Shown in pieces: positions 33,785 through 47,514 of a stretch of DNA of 64,000 nt; the stretch's first letter is position 1; every line of letters starts with the position of its first letter. Origin of the DNA: Paraspadella gotoi (taxonomy: Eukaryota; Chaetognatha); the NCBI GenBank assembly GCA_051294375.1, contig CM119268.1:14464301-14528300 (forward strand). The letters run 5' to 3'. The notes under the pieces are model-generated. The model was given only the letters and a program-made list of their open reading frames with translations, searched no databases and had not been told where the DNA came from. The translations under genes were made by a program, and so were the position numbers.

Positions 33785-34958
33785 GTGGCGCAACATTTGA
33801 ACAAAGGAGACGAGGACAAAGATGTTGCGGATTAAGGGGAATATGAAGGACGATGGGAATGAAGACAAGGAGATTCCAAATATAAACTGGAGTAGAATTA
33901 CGCTTCTTCTTGATCTTTAAAGTTTTCTGCGTCCATTTTTTGCAATCGCTGAATGCGATCACCGAGAAAGGTTTACAGAATCGAGCGTGAAGAAGTTAAA
34001 TTCTTGTGAAGTTAGTTATACACGTAAGAAACGATTATGTTTCTACTAAGAATTGTGCATAAAGATAGATCTTTAAGCTGGGTTTTGGATAGACAACTAT
34101 CTGATTCAAAACCCCTTAATGAGATTGAAGTCAACTATAAAAAGTTAATAACAAAAAAAAACTTATTAAACATATTAAAAAAAAATAACCAGAAAACTAA
34201 AGAACAACAAATCGACAAACAACGGAGCAACAATAAAAACCATAATCATGTCTTGGACAAAAGAAAAATTAAACATTGTGACTACGATGCGGAGCCATTG
34301 ACGTTACCATCGTCTCGTGACGGCGTCGATAACTCCGCAATGACGTCACGAGCGGCGTGGATCAAACGTTTCGATAATCGTTTCCGCCGTAAAAGAAAAT
34401 TAGCATCGTTAGAAAAAAAGGGGGTAATTTTAAAGGAAAAAGTTAAAAATATTCAAAAACTCTCTCTCTCTCTCTAAAATGCTCTTCTCCCCATTTCCTT
34501 CTCCTTCCAATCAAGAGAGGACTCCTCGCTTTTCTCTTATCATCAAAATCATCATGTGTTAGTCATTATTTTTGTCACCGACCGTACGACAAATATAAAC
34601 AGTCTTCCGCGCGTCATCCTTTCCTCTTTAGCAATCTCTCCTCTACTTGCTCTCTCGTCTAACTATGCTTATATCTCTCCCGCAATTCTCTCTTTTCCGT
34701 CTCTCTCTCTCTCTTCTCTCTCAGTCACTCTCCCGCAATCTTCACGTCTCGATCGTCTTCACGTCTTCGTCAGCTCATCATCATCTTTTTTGTTTTTTTT
34801 AATCTTTTCTCTCTCTTGAGGTCCTATTCTCTCGTCTCTTTTTTTCTCACGCACTCCTCTCTCTTCTAACCAAGCTTCTCTCTTCTCTCTCTCTCTTGCG
34901 TGGCGGATGCGCATCTGAAGATTGCTCCGTCTCTCTCTCTCATCTCTTTTCTACATAG
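33785..34958. other. Non-coding sequence, AT-rich then CT-rich
   Basis: No gene supported. A Lys/Asn-rich frame at 34037-34477 has no recognisable content. A single CRE octamer lies at 34341-34348. The end is CT-rich and stops at a 25-N contig join (34959-34983). Confidence 0.5.
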
Positions 34959-35574
34959 NNNNNNNNNNNNNNNNNNNNNNNNNCCACTCACTCCTTTCCA
35001 ATCCTCAGCGGGCCTCTTAGCCGATGGAATCTCCCATCGGAATGGCACCGACGGAACGACGAGCGTCGGCGATTGTTTTTCGGGTTCTTGAGTCTCGACT
35101 GAGTCACCCGAAGATGGCGATCGCGCTTCTTGACCTCTGACCCCTTTTTGTGACGCGTTCTTTTGTTTTCTGGTTTTCTTTATCATTAGCGGAAAGACAA
35201 ATCTTATTGTCTTCTGTTTTTTTGATGAAAGACGAAAAAAGGAGAGAAGCAGACGGAGCTGAGCATTCCTTCAAAAAAAATCATGTATTAATCGTATCCG
35301 CACGAGAGAGACAGGATGAATAAAAAGAGAAAAAAGGGGAGACAAAGGGAAAGAAAGAAAAAAGAGGAAAAAAATAAGAAAAAAAAAAGGGGGGGAAATA
35401 GTTAAGGGAATAAGGAGGGAAAGAAAAAGAAAAAGAGATGAAGAGAGAGAGGTGAGGAGAGAGAGAAGAGAGAGACGAGAGAGAGAGAGAGTGGCGGACC
35501 TAATCGTCCATCGTATATCATAAAAAGATCATTTATCTTTTTTTGTTTTCCGTCTGTCCTTCTTGAACATGATA

Positions 35575-36240
35575 TGAAAATTAACATCCTTTATGCCACA
35601 TCGGGAGGGGCGGTGAAGTTTTGGTTTCCGCCACAAGCGGTACTAAGAATTCTTCATCACTGGTTGTTTCTTTTCTCTTGCTCCAGTACTTCCTGTTCGA
35701 CCATTTTGTTGATTACTATCGGGAAACTTTTTTAACCTATAATCCTTCTGGATGCGAATGAGCAACAATACGCGCCTTTTTAGAATTCATACTCTGACGA
35801 GCAGAGAGAGAAACGAAGAACAGTAGAGGACGGATGAGACACGAGAGCGAGTGCAGAGAGAGAGATTGAGTAAGAGAAGAGAGAGAGAGAGAGACGAGAG
35901 AGAGGAGAGCACGATGCAGAGCAGAGAATTATTTCATTTATATTATACAGCAAGAATTCTATGTATCCGACTTCTTTTTAAAAATTACCCGCGAATACAC
36001 TGTATAATTGTTTACGGCTCACAGACAAATCTTAAAGTGAAAAAAGTTTGAAGGTGAAGACAAAATACAAGCAAACAGTTTAGTTTCCTCATAAGAAGTC
36101 TGAGTTTTTATCCTCTCGTCGTAGATCGTTCACATCATCACTCATTCTCACTCTTCGCGCGTCTTTTCAGCGTTCGAATTCGACTTCCCTGATCCTTGCC
36201 TAGGGTCCTCGCCACACTTCAAACACTTCGCCAGTTTACT
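35575..36240 (+). repeat. Direct duplication pair 2, left copy
   Basis: Matches 42269-42805 in the same order, for example GGGGCGGTGAAG...TACTAAGAATTC, the GTTTACGGCTCACA segment and GATCGTTCACATCAT. GA-rich filler at 35800-35915 corresponds to a gap plus CT repeat in the other copy. Differences are mainly short indels. Confidence 0.85.
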
Positions 36241-36259
36241 TGATATATAGGTTCGAGCA

Positions 36260-38570
36260 TTATTCATTTTCTTGCTACTACCATGGAGGATTTTTTTTGT
36301 TTTACTTATTCGTTTAGTTACCTTATCACCATGTGCAGTCTACTCTGCATCACACTATGTACAGGACGAGCCAGGGATACTGTATGTATAGCGATATGTG
36401 ATCATTTTCTAATTTATTTTTTGGGACTTGGTGTTTTATTTTTACTGAACTCTTGGGGGCCGGTCCGCACTTTTAGTTAATATCTAAACTAGGTGTCGGA
36501 GATAGTGATACTCTCAGCTGCAAATGGTACATGTGCATCTGCAGCTATGTGCAGGTAAGGCCGTCTGTTGTATGATGTTCATTTTTTGCCGTCCACGAAG
36601 CTACTATTCTTTTTTGTGTTTTTATTTTTTGGTACTCGATTTGGGCGCCGGTCGGCCCTTTTTTGGCTTCGATCTTAGGGGTCGCGGAGGATATACGTAT
36701 TCAATATCATTTCTTTGGCCATTAATTACTGATTTTGTCTTATTCATATTCATTTGTTATTTTTTCAGTGTATGTTCTCATATTTTTTCTTTTTTTCATT
36801 ATTATTGAGTTTGGGTTCCATTTATCATTAACTTTTTGAATATCATTGGTCGGTCTGGTTTTTTCTTCCCTGAATGCATTTCCATTGATTTTTTATGTGT
36901 GATAATAATTTTTTTTTTGGTGCATCAAATTATTTGGAATCGCATATCACCTGTCGTTAGAGTTTGCTCATCTATTTTTGTTAATGGGATTATTTTTTTA
37001 TTTCTATCGACGTTGTTATTTGTTTGCGGTCTAGTCTCTGTCTCTTCTGTCTTTTTGTTCTCTGTGTGTGTTCTCTTTTGTCTCTTCTGTTTTTGTGTGT
37101 TGGTTTCTTTGTTTGCGCTGATCCATGATGTTTTCTTATTTCTGGAATTTTTTTGTTTGTCTACTTTTTGCTTTTTTATTTTTTATATCATATATAATTG
37201 CTAGATTTCGTGTCGGTGGCGGGCGAGCGGTATTAAGACCTGTCGGACTGTGATGCGTTGTGTATATTCAATTGACCATCTCGACGGTTGCGCAGCAGTG
37301 CGTATCGCGAGTGATTGTACTCGTCTCGTTGGGGGGATCTTCTTCTCTTCTTTCTTTTTTTCCTTTCTATCGTTCTTTTTGTCTCCTCTTCTTCGTCTTT
37401 CTTTCCTGCCTCCTATCTCCTTAATCTCTTTTTTTTTACCTACATACATTTTAGTTAGTTTTTTTTTGCCCTTTTCTTTTTGTAGCAGGGCGCGCGGTCT
37501 TGGAATTGGGAGGAGCCTTGGCGCCTAACCTGGGTCGGAAAGTTCCAGGCCTTCTCTCTCCCCTTTAATTATAATGTTGCCGCACTCTCCTCCCTTCTTT
37601 TTCTCCGGTCGCGTTGCTGTCCTGCTGAATTTGTGACCGTTCGTGGTCGTTGTTTCTGTCCGCATACCTTTTTTCCTGTGCCTTGCTCCTTTTTTTGCCC
37701 CTGCCCCTAATTTTTCACCCTTGCCTGATTCTTTGACTTGCATCCTTTTTACTTGCCACACTTTTTAACTTGCACATCTTTTTACTGCCTATTTTTCCAC
37801 TGCACCATTTTTTACAAACGTTGCCATCATTCTTATCACTTGCCATTCATTTTTCCACCACTTGGAACTCTTTTTTCCAAACTGCATATTTTTTCAACAG
37901 TATTGCAAATATCAGTTTTTTTGCCAACACTTGCCTTAAATTTTTAACTTGCATCATTTTTTCCTCACTTTATCATTTTTTTTAACTTGCACTAATTTTT
38001 TCCAACCACCTGCATAAGTTTTCCAAATTTGCTCAAGCTTTTCCCTTTCATATTTTTCACACGTAGTGAATCCATCCTTTCCGGTAACTATTTTGTTACC
38101 CCACTTAGCATAAATTTTTTCCACTTGCCTAAAAATATATTTTCCACACTTGCTGAAATTTTCCCTTGCCCTTCCTTAAGAGAGCTTACTTAAATTTTAT
38201 CTTGCTCTGTTTTTTCTCTTTTTTCCTTGCCTTTATGATTTGCACTTTCACTCTATCGTGTGCGAGTTTTGAGTGGGAGGCGGGTGGCGTTGGCAACTCG
38301 TGTGACTTTTTGATCTATCGCTTATCTTTTTTTGTTGACTTTTTATCTAATTATTTGCACTTTACTAGAGCAATACCGCCCTTAACTTATGGGCATTTCT
38401 TTGCACTAGTCATAGAAGGAGCCGAACTCAACCCCTTTTGCGCTTGTTACTTTGTAATGTCGGTGCTTGTCCCGACTCCATTTTTTACCTATATGTACCC
38501 TCGCATCCTTCGGCACCTTTCGAATGCCCTCACGATTTTTTGATTGATACAAATTGAGAGAGTGGTAACG
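36260..38570. other. T-rich block of distinct composition
   Basis: About 2.3 kb with strong T excess and little A on the plus strand, unlike its neighbours. Two similar GGGCCGGTC-CCTTTT words occur near 36450 and 36645. Hydrophobic frames at 36283-36480 and 36836-37204 follow from the T excess and have no conserved motif. The origin is unknown. Confidence 0.5.
37735..38165. repeat. Degenerate ~17-bp repeat (ACTTGCA + T5-6)
   Basis: More than twenty loosely related units of the form ACTTGCAYNATTTTTT. T-runs start at 37746, 37762, 37779, 37792, 37808, 37850, 37871, 37889 and so on, i.e. mostly 13-21 bp apart. Confidence 0.6.
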
Positions 38571-38815
38571 TGGAGGGCGGACTCCAGCAGAACGGGAGGC
38601 AATTCTTCGCGCATTAGAGGCTAAAACCGGGGGGTCCGCGGGTGCTTAATAGGCCTGGCCATCCTACGTCCGTTCTGGCGGTCCGCCGCGGGCAGCGCAG
38701 CGGTATGCCAGTGGCCGGTTATTGGGTGCGGGTCAACGGCGCTAGTAATGTGCGGATCACGGGGCGTCGGCAGTCGTGGAAAGATAGGCGCTGAATCGCA
38801 GGGCCGGCCGGATAG
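38571..38815. other. GC-rich unidentified segment
   Basis: About 245 bp of GC-rich, non-repetitive sequence with several GGCCGG words, sharply different from the T-rich block on the left and the GA-rich block on the right. It is not a recognisable RNA gene or coding exon. Confidence 0.4.
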
Positions 38816-39404
38816 GTAGAAAGTGAGTAAGCGAAGAGGAGAGATGAAGAGAGAGTGAAAGAGAGAGAGAGAGAGAAGATGAGAGAGTAAGCGTAATTAA
38901 TATGTATCGCTGGAGGCTTGATAAGATAATTCGGATGATAAACTGATTCCATGAATGAGAGGCCTCTACTGTATAATTTACTAATTGTCGAGAGGGAGAG
39001 GGAGAGAGACAGAGGTAGAGAGGGAGAGAGGGCGAGTGGGAGGTAGATGGAGGTATATTAGAGAATAAAAATGAAGAATGAGGAGTTTGGAGGAGAGAGA
39101 GTCAAAAAGCGATGAGGATTGAGAGAAGGGAAAATGGGGAAACGGATTTTGGAGAGAGAGAGAGAAGGAGGGAGAGAGGAGAGAGAGGAGAGAGGAGAAG
39201 AAAGGAAGAGAGAGAGAGACAGAAGAGAGAGAGGCATGTTCGAGATCTTTTTATTATGCGATGAGGAGGAGGGGTGATTCTGGTGATCCAGAATGCAGAG
39301 AATATATGGAGAATAAGAGAGAGAGAGAGGAGAGATGAGTAGAGAGAGAGAGAGACGGAGAGAGAGAGAGAGAGAGAGGAGAGAGGAAGAGAGAGAGAGA
39401 GAGT
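38816..39404. repeat. GA-rich repeat block
   Basis: Several GA arrays (38857-38877, 38990-39030, 39152-39235, 39315-39403) separated by purine-rich filler. Confidence 0.88.
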
Positions 39405-42243
39405 ATTGCTAACCGGAATCCGCTTTTATTGGGACCTAAAGGACCTTGATACACCTCAACAGCAAATAGTCACATCTCGTTAATTGTCACAACACTCACA
39501 GGAGACTGTTACCGTCACTCTTGCCCCTGCCAATGCGCCATTCGAGCATCAATTCGACTGTGCGCGAGACCACACTTAGATCACTAGAGTGTACGACGAC
39601 GTCTCACTGTTATACTCCTCACATGCACTCGGTAACCACGTTTCTCATGATAAATCTTGTACAACCAATATTTCAATTATGTTAAATCATGTTAATAATT
39701 AAGTATATTTTGCTCTGACTTTAAACCAGTGCCCTTTTGGTGGATTAAACCTCCATGCACGTCTTGACCAGAGCTAATGACATAGCAGAATCCCCGGCAA
39801 GCCTTGTCAATCAATGACTCGTTCTTCACAGTAATAGTCTTTATTTTGATCCAAGTACCCCCCTCCTGGGCTTTCATATCATGAAGTGGTGCATAGTATT
39901 TCAAAGAATAGCAATTTCTTACTTTAAACTCTCCTTCAGTGCATCTTAGCTGATTGAGTATAGCAATCAGATTGTCGTCATATATAATTACTTATATAAT
40001 CATTATCATATACTTATAATATTTCAAAGAATATCATTTAATTTAAATCGTCCTCAAACAGATTAGCTGAGATGAAGCAATCAGAATTTATCATGGATAA
40101 TATGAAATTTCCAAATTTACTTGTCCTTTCATCCTCTTAAATTCTTTTATTTTCTGTATTTTTATTGCGTGTATTTTACTTTGTAAAGTATTGTTTATCC
40201 TGTTATATTCTATAAATTGCTTTAAATCATAGCTAGTGATTGATATTCTTATCAATGTTTTTGAGCTACTCAATTATATCTATCAACTCCATTTTGTGGA
40301 CATGGGTAAAAGTCAGGTGTTGTCTTCTGGAAATAGAGGACGGCATCTACAACAGACAGTTGGTGTATCATCATAGGTGTAGCATACTCGATCAGTCTAC
40401 TTCCTTAGTTTTCTTAATTTAGTATAACCTGCACACATCATGTCGCTGGTTAGAAAGTCACTTAATGGATACAATGGCATCTAATATCTTATAGGCTGAA
40501 CAGAAGAGTGGGTGATGATGTGTGAGATAAGTTATGTTTGGACTGGGGGACCAAAGTTTCATATCTTATGATTTTTTTTTTTTTTAAAAACTAATGAGGC
40601 GATAGAGGACGGACAGGAGTAGATATCGTTTATCGTTCTTGAATTATGGGATCATCTATTCTGAGGAAGATCGCTCTATACAACGCTGACGCACCATGTT
40701 TGTCACCCGAAATCACAATCGTTATAAAAACTAAAATACTTTAAATGAAAATATACTTTTATCCTTTATCTCTAATCGTCTTTGCTTTGTAATCTCTTAT
40801 TCTCTAGTGTGTTAGTGAATATAGTGAGATTTAGTCATGAGATGATAGATGGATTTGAAGATAAGACGCAGTAGGGAGAAGGGACGACGAAGAGAGATGG
40901 AGAGGAAGGAGGCCTAAATATTGAAGAGAGACCGACCTCGAAGATGGATTTATTGCGGAGCTCATGTACTAATCAGGCAAATCAATAGCCACGGAGGTAA
41001 TGAGGGACATATGCAAAGGAGGACCACAAGATGAGCCAACCCATAGAGTGAACGGACCAATAATTTGGTTACGCCCCTCTTTATAACACCAATAAGATTA
41101 TTAAGAGAGGAGAGATATTAAATCGTTTTATGGTTTATCAATATCTGAGCTATCACAGGATAACGGGACTGCAAAGCCTGTGCTTATTCACATGTGCATT
41201 AAATTAATTTTTATGGAAATTTTTACTTAAGCACTTTTCTTTTGCCAAATCATAGATTTCTTGTACCTTTGTTATATGGGTCTTATATACTATTCGTATT
41301 AGAAGAATATAAAGTTAAAAAATTTAGTGCTAAGATGTGTGAATAAGTAAATTAATCCAAGGCTATCGTTTCACTCTTGTAAGAAGCTTACTCCAAGTAA
41401 TGAAGATGCAACAATAATGTTAGTAGTTAATGATTTAATGAAAAATAAAAGAGTTTAACAGCAAGGGCAGTATCAAATCAAAGGAGATAGGTAATGTAAA
41501 TATGAATATATACTATAGTCTATGATAGAAATAGAGATAATAATTTTTTATTTACTGTTATGTATTACAATGATGATATAGAAGTTTAAACAAAAAAAAT
41601 ACTTGGTGTCTGAGTTATTTCGAAAAATATTGTCACAACAGACACGTGATCCGTATAGAACGAGTATTTCTATTTAAAAAAAATGACGGAATTCTTAAGC
41701 CCTAAAATCAGTAAAGAAGATGTAGTACTTATTTTTTAGCGTCTATTGTCTTGACCTTTAATAAAATAATTAAGAAAAAAAAAAACGATTCTTAAATTCC
41801 CATTTTTCTTAAAAAAAAGGTCCTTAAATATATAAACCTGACTTTGTAAACTGTGCATTCAGAGACTTAAATTTATTGCTGCCCTCGGATCGACAGCAAT
41901 TCTATATATGTTCAGCCATTTCCTGTGGGGCATAGGCCCGTTAAAGATGCGAAGTTAATCTAGGTGAATAAATTACCGAGCTATGGCCTGGACCCACGCG
42001 CTTGTTCCCCTAGGATAGACCAAGCTGGTCATCGTTAAATGTAGAGTTTAGATTAATCTATACCTGCGGTTTGCGGAATAAGGATCACAGAGGGGAATGC
42101 TTTCATCTTTTTATCATATGCACCTAGAGAGATGGTAGGTAACGTAGTGGTTGTTGTTGTGTTGTTCCCTCGGGACTTCGTTTGGTGGATGTTGATATGT
42201 TGTCGATTAATTCGCCTACATTTCGTGTCGTTGTATCGATTTC
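39405..42243. other. AT-rich unique sequence, no gene
   Basis: No supported gene. A local imperfect duplication about 124 bp apart relates 39897-39972 and 40021-40086 (shared TATTTCAAAGAATA and AGCTGA...GCAATCAG). A 25-N contig join ends the stretch (42244-42268). Confidence 0.55.
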
Positions 42244-42268
42244 NNNNNNNNNNNNNNNNNNNNNNNNN

Positions 42269-42548
42269 TGAATAAATAACATCCGGGGCGGTGAAGTGGT
42301 TTCCGTACTAAGAATTCCTTTCATATGGTTGTTCTTCTCATTACTTACCATNNNNNNNNNNNNNNNNNNNNNNNNNNNNNNNNNNNNNNNNNNNNNNNNN
42401 NNNNNNNNNNNNNNNNNNNNNNNNNNNNNNNNNNNNNNNNNNNNNNNNNNNNNNNNNNNNNNNNNNNNNNNNNNNNNNNNNNNNNNNNNNNNNNNNNNAT
42501 CGATATTAAATCTTTTGCTATAAATTAATAATTCTCTCCATCTCCTCC

Positions 42549-42600
<52 letters not shown>

Positions 42601-42805
42601 CTTTTTTAAATTACCGAACTGAAACTGTATATTGTTTACGCTCACACAAATCTTACGTGAAAAAGTTTAAGTGAAACCAAAACAGCAAACGTTTATTTCC
42701 TCATAGAATCTATTTTATTCTCGTCGATCGTTCACATCATATCATCTCACTGCGCTTTCGTCATTGACCTCCTTCCTAGGTCCTCCACACTTCACACTTC
42801 GCACT
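42269..42805 (+). repeat. Direct duplication pair 2, right copy
   Basis: Starts directly after a 25-N join and repeats 35575-36240. It contains a gap (42352-42498) and a CT array (42548-42603). Flanks beyond 42805 differ. Confidence 0.85.
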
Positions 42806-42989
42806 TCACCCTCCACATTTCACACTTTACACTCCACGGCGTCCACGCTCTCCACTCCACACTTCACAATCACCACTGAAATGACCCCGCCAGAGGAAGC
42901 CGCCCTTTCCGCCCACTCGCGCGCTCTTTACTCTTACACCCTCATCGAATTCACCTTTTTTAAATTTACAAACCCTGAGAGAAGGAGTG

Positions 42990-43060
42990 GGAGTCTATCT
43001 TCTCTCTCTTCTCCCTCTCTCTTTCTCTCTCTTCTCTCTCTTTCTCTCTCTCCTCTCTCT

Positions 43061-43108
<48 letters not shown>
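42990..43108. repeat. (CT)n microsatellite
   Basis: Imperfect then perfect CT array. Confidence 0.95.
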
Positions 43109-43111
<3 letters not shown>

Positions 43112-45190
43112 CGTCTTTATTGCGTCCGTTGTTATTCATGCTCCGTATTTTTTTTAGCGGTCCAGCGTTTGGTTAGTGACTGTATCGTCCTTCGAGTTCG
43201 TCACTGACCGAATCTCGAGTTTCTCTTTGCTTTTTTGAGAGTTACCTTCAGTCTTCTGTGTACCGATTTCCTGATTGATGTTTCGAGAGAGAGAGAGTAG
43301 ATAGAGAGAGTATGAGAGAGATGTCCAGATGCTAGGAAGACGTAGCCAGTCTAGCTCCCCTGGATTCCCGCTGTCGGCGCACGCCCACACGCACCCCCAC
43401 GCTTCCTACTCAGGTTAGAGGCGGTATGCAGTAGTAGATCTGACGACCTCACTAGAGTATAAGGTGATTAATCATCTAAATGATAACGAGAGAATACTGT
43501 CACAGCAATTGACGTCTCTATCTAAAGAAGACACGCTAAGCCTGGCTCGGATCGATAGTCCATTTCTCTTCTTTGAAATCCTCTCGAGAGATCCGTGGCC
43601 TCCATTAGTGATGCAACATACAAGTGATGCTAACCATATCATAAATTCGTGGCGAAAAATATCTCCCGGGTCCGTCGACTTGCACAGAGCCGGATTCACT
43701 AGCGGTACTATTACCTTGTAAAAGAATCGCTTCTCGTGCTGAATCACTGCTCCCGTCCTGCTTCGTTGCTCGCTCGGTTTCTAAGCGAGTTCAATTCTCT
43801 GACCTCACTCCGACGCGTTAAAATATTACGCTGGTCGCTCCGCTCTTCAATCCTTCGTCGTCGTTGTCGTCGTCTTCTTTCGTCCTCTTTCTTCATTGTC
43901 GCTCGGTGCGAATTCTCCGACAGAAGGGAACTTAAACGCAGATCGTCGAGTATCCGCCAGGACTAATCGTGATCTCGAAAGAGGCGACCAGCGTCCGGAG
44001 AGGGACCGCAGAGACAGAACCGCCAAAAAGACAATAGAAGGACGGAAACGCAAACAATCCTATTAAAACAGCAAAACGATTTATTGCTCCGTCCGCCCCC
44101 GTCCTATAACCCTCCACTGATAAAAAGCAACACGAACCTCACTGGATACGTTGCGACCGCTTGATAAAAACGGACGCAGATGGAGCACTTCAATAACACG
44201 GAAGTCGGAATCGCATAAAGATATCCCGAAACAAGACCGTCTAGCCAGAGTCAGTAGTGAGGCAAGAGAGTCGACGCCTGTCAGAGAGCCCGATCGAAAG
44301 TGAGGATGAGTGTCAAGGTTTAGTATCCGTACGATGCTCATATGTACGCTTATGAGGCAGTATACGAGCATGCTATGCAGTATGAGAGTCACATGAATGC
44401 CTTGTCCTCTCTCCTTTTCCTCTCAGGCGATGTTTAAAAAAAGTCGTTATGACTATTTCTGCATTGATGTTGGTCAATTCTGCACTTTCATATAATGCTA
44501 GCTGCCGCGTATTAGTTGGGCCCGGACAAAGTGGCAGGGCTTCGCTCTAGGCCGGGGTACATATTCACAATTAAGGCAGCGCGTTGAGTGTTGTGAGTGT
44601 AGGCATCTCAGGAGAGAGTGAGCGAGCAGAGCAGCGGTGGTACGTAAGGCTTCGCAGGTTTATAAGAGTTGAGGATATGAATTAAAAAACAAGAAGGATC
44701 GTTTGAGAGTATTAACGCTGTAAGGAAAATAGCATTTGTGTATTTTTAATATGTATGCATGAAATGGGGATCTGTATCTGATGGTGGGGTAGATTGGACT
44801 GTGTGATAGATGTAACCAACGTAGCCATGGATAGGAAGGCAGGTTACAATCGACGAAAAGAGCGCCTAGTGGTAAGGGTAAGACCATTGATGTGCAGTAG
44901 ACGTATCGACGTAGCATAAAAATAAGAATAATGCATGGAATGAATTTATAAACGTTATGTCTAGTACTTCTGGTTTCATATACCTAGAAGCTAGATTTTC
45001 TTTTCCACGTCTAGAATGCATTTTGTGTCAGTGACTCGTATAACACTCATTCTTTCACCACGATTTCAGTTCGGTAATCTATCTACAGAAATAAATACTG
45101 ATGTAAGTCATGTTGCCGCTATAAACATTTTCTTAAAATGTATACTACATTCTTTCAGCCATACTTAGTTCTCCTCTCGTTCATCTCGTA
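43109..45190. other. Mixed unique sequence, no confirmed gene
   Basis: Opposed short frames at 43464-43721 (plus) and 43472-43747 (minus) overlap each other and carry no motif. A GTC-type run lies at 43857-43874. No RNA gene was recognised. Confidence 0.5.
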
Positions 45191-45310
45191 TTCTCATCTC
45201 TCTAGTTCTCCCTCTCTCCCTCCCTCTCTCTCTCTTCTCTCTCTCTCTCCTCTCTGCTTCTCATCTCTGTTTCTCATCTTCTCATCTCTTTCTCTCTCGT
45301 CTCTTCTGCG
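45191..45310. repeat. CT-rich microsatellite
   Basis: Degenerate CT/TCTC array. Confidence 0.88.
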
Positions 45311-46070
45311 TCGTCAGATGAGACTACTAGATAAAGCTTGATCATTCCGATCCAGATAACATCGCGTTAATAGGTCACAATTAAAGTTTCCGATATTCTA
45401 ATCAATGGTAAGTAATGAAGAAGAACTATACCATTATGAACAGTCGAACTTCTATATTGTTCGTCAAGGACACACTCTCGACTTCGAATCCGTCAGACGC
45501 CGCCTTCGACGCCACCTCCCGAGGATGAAACGCTGCTTGTTCCATTCATCCAAAGATCGAATTGAAATTTCCATCGGCCATTATTTTTTCTTTCTTCGCC
45601 GAGATTTCCTGCCACTCGGGGCGCGACCAGCGTCAGAAAGCCACTCACCTCACTTTTCATTGATTTTCTGCTTTATTTTCGGGTTTTTTTTTCTAAAAAT
45701 TGTTGTATATCTTTAAATTACGACTTTTTATTATTTTATGATAGTACAGTAACAATGGGGGCAATTTTTTAGCAAGACTTTTGTCTAAAAGAATCATTCT
45801 CTAAAACCTGCCATGGCCTTTTAACACTTTGATTACGCGATGACTGTTTTAGATTTCATTGTCAGGCCAGTAATAATACGGTGTGTAGCTCTGAAGTTAC
45901 GATTTTTTAAAAAATTTTGTGAAAATAACACAGCGTGAACTCCCTCCCTTCTCAACTATGTATAAAGATAAACAAAAAACATCAATAAAAACAAAACATC
46001 AATTGAAGCAGAAAAGCAAAAGAAGAGAAGAGAGAGACTTGGCGTCAGACGAGACGAAGGAATAAAAGGA
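45311..46070. other. Unique AT-rich sequence, no confirmed gene
   Basis: A 103-codon plus frame at 45405-45716 has mixed composition but no motif. The ATG is embedded in a donor-like ATGGTAAGT. Not called as a gene. Confidence 0.45.
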
Positions 46071-46330
46071 GGGGAGGGAGAGAGACAGAGAGAGAGAGAG
46101 AGATAGAGAGAGAGAGAAAGAAAAAAAATCGTAGACAGACAAACGGACAGATAGACGAAGCAATAGACTGTCAGGCGGATGGCTAGACAGGAAGACAGGC
46201 AGTCAGGGCAGATTGTCAAATCGGACCGACAGATAGACAGGATAGACGAAAATAGACCGACAGAGACAGAGCGCACAACAAAAAAGAAAGAAAAAAAAAA
46301 GGACGAAAAAAGAAAGAAAGAAAGAAAAAT
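46071..46330. repeat. (GA)n followed by GACAGAC-type repeats
   Basis: GA array (about 46078-46110), then a run of GACAGA/AGACAG words to about 46270, then GAAA repeats. Confidence 0.85.
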
Positions 46331-46523
46331 AGGTTGTTGAGAACTGGTTCCCAAACACGCGGATCGAGTCTCCCCCTCCCCTCGATCCTCGCGAGACGCC
46401 GGCCAAAGCAACATTTAAACCTCATTATGCAAATTAGACGATTCTCGAGATTGACAAAAGAAGTTGAGAGAATCTCATTTGAATATCCCAGTTTATCAAT
46501 CGCCAAGGTTAAAAGTAAATTTA

Positions 46524-46581
46524 GAGAGAGAGAGAGAGAGGAGAAAGGAGGAGGAAAGGGGAATGAGAAGAGACGGGAAAG

Positions 46582-46672
<91 letters not shown>
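46524..46672. repeat. GA array then long (CT)n
   Basis: A short GA run (46524-46541) is followed 40 bp later by (CT)n at 46585-46672. The opposite orientation allows hairpin pairing of the two arrays. Confidence 0.95.
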
Positions 46673-46675
<3 letters not shown>

Positions 46676-47157
46676 CTTCAATTAATATCGAGTTACGCGG
46701 CTTTCGCTTTCGCGGAATTAAACCCGTTTAAATAAACGGCGGGAATTCAATTTGTATCTTTCAACGGTTAATACTTTAAGACAAAGATATTGCGATACAG
46801 TAGGGAAAATGGCCAAGTCTTTGCATTTGTTGTGTTTAAATGTATATCATTTATATTATATTATAGGGGATAAAAACAATAGCGAATGAGTTTTTTTTGA
46901 TCGCGTTTCATAATTAAATATTGTTTATTCTCAAGATATATTCACTATAACTGCAATGCGTTCGAATCTCGACAGATTTCGTCGCTTTGAATAAAATTAA
47001 AAATAGGAAAATGAAAGAAAAAAAGATATAATTATTGATTTCCTCGGCGAAACTGAAATGTGTTTGAACCCAAAGAAAAGTGGAGAGGCGGCGTTACATG
47101 ATGAGAGAGGAAAGAAAGGAAGAAATGGAAAGAAGCTGATAACGAAGAAGAACACAG

Positions 47158-47164
47158 AGAGAAG

Positions 47165-47195
<31 letters not shown>

Positions 47196-47208
47196 AGATG
47201 AGAGAAGT

Positions 47209-47260
<52 letters not shown>

Positions 47261-47270
47261 AGGGAAAAAA
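47158..47270. repeat. (GA)n microsatellite
   Basis: Two GA arrays separated by GATGAGAGAAGTAG. Confidence 0.95.
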
Positions 47271-47514
47271 AAGGAGAAATCCAGAATTCATGATGATGAG
47301 GAAATAATGAAGGCTCTTTCTGTCTGGCAGAGACTGGCTGAAGAGGGAAGGAGGAAAAGAGGTTGAATGGAGAATCCGGTGGAGGAATGAGCGTTGGGAA
47401 AATTGAATGGTTAGTTTTGATTTGAGATTTAAATTGTAAGTTTAAAATTAAAAATACATGTCAGGTCAGGTCATTCGAAGAAAAGAATGTCCGGTTCGAT
47501 GAAGGAGGGGAAAG

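Noticed and set aside
36283-37204. Small membrane proteins in the T-rich block
   Set aside because: Hydrophobicity follows from T excess; no conserved motif and no codon bias.
39692-39904. 70-codon minus ORF in the AT-rich region
   Set aside because: Composition is plausible, but no homologous family is recognised and a local duplication overlaps its start.
43464-43747. Opposed ORFs on both strands
   Set aside because: Mutually overlapping, similar length and no motif; likely chance.
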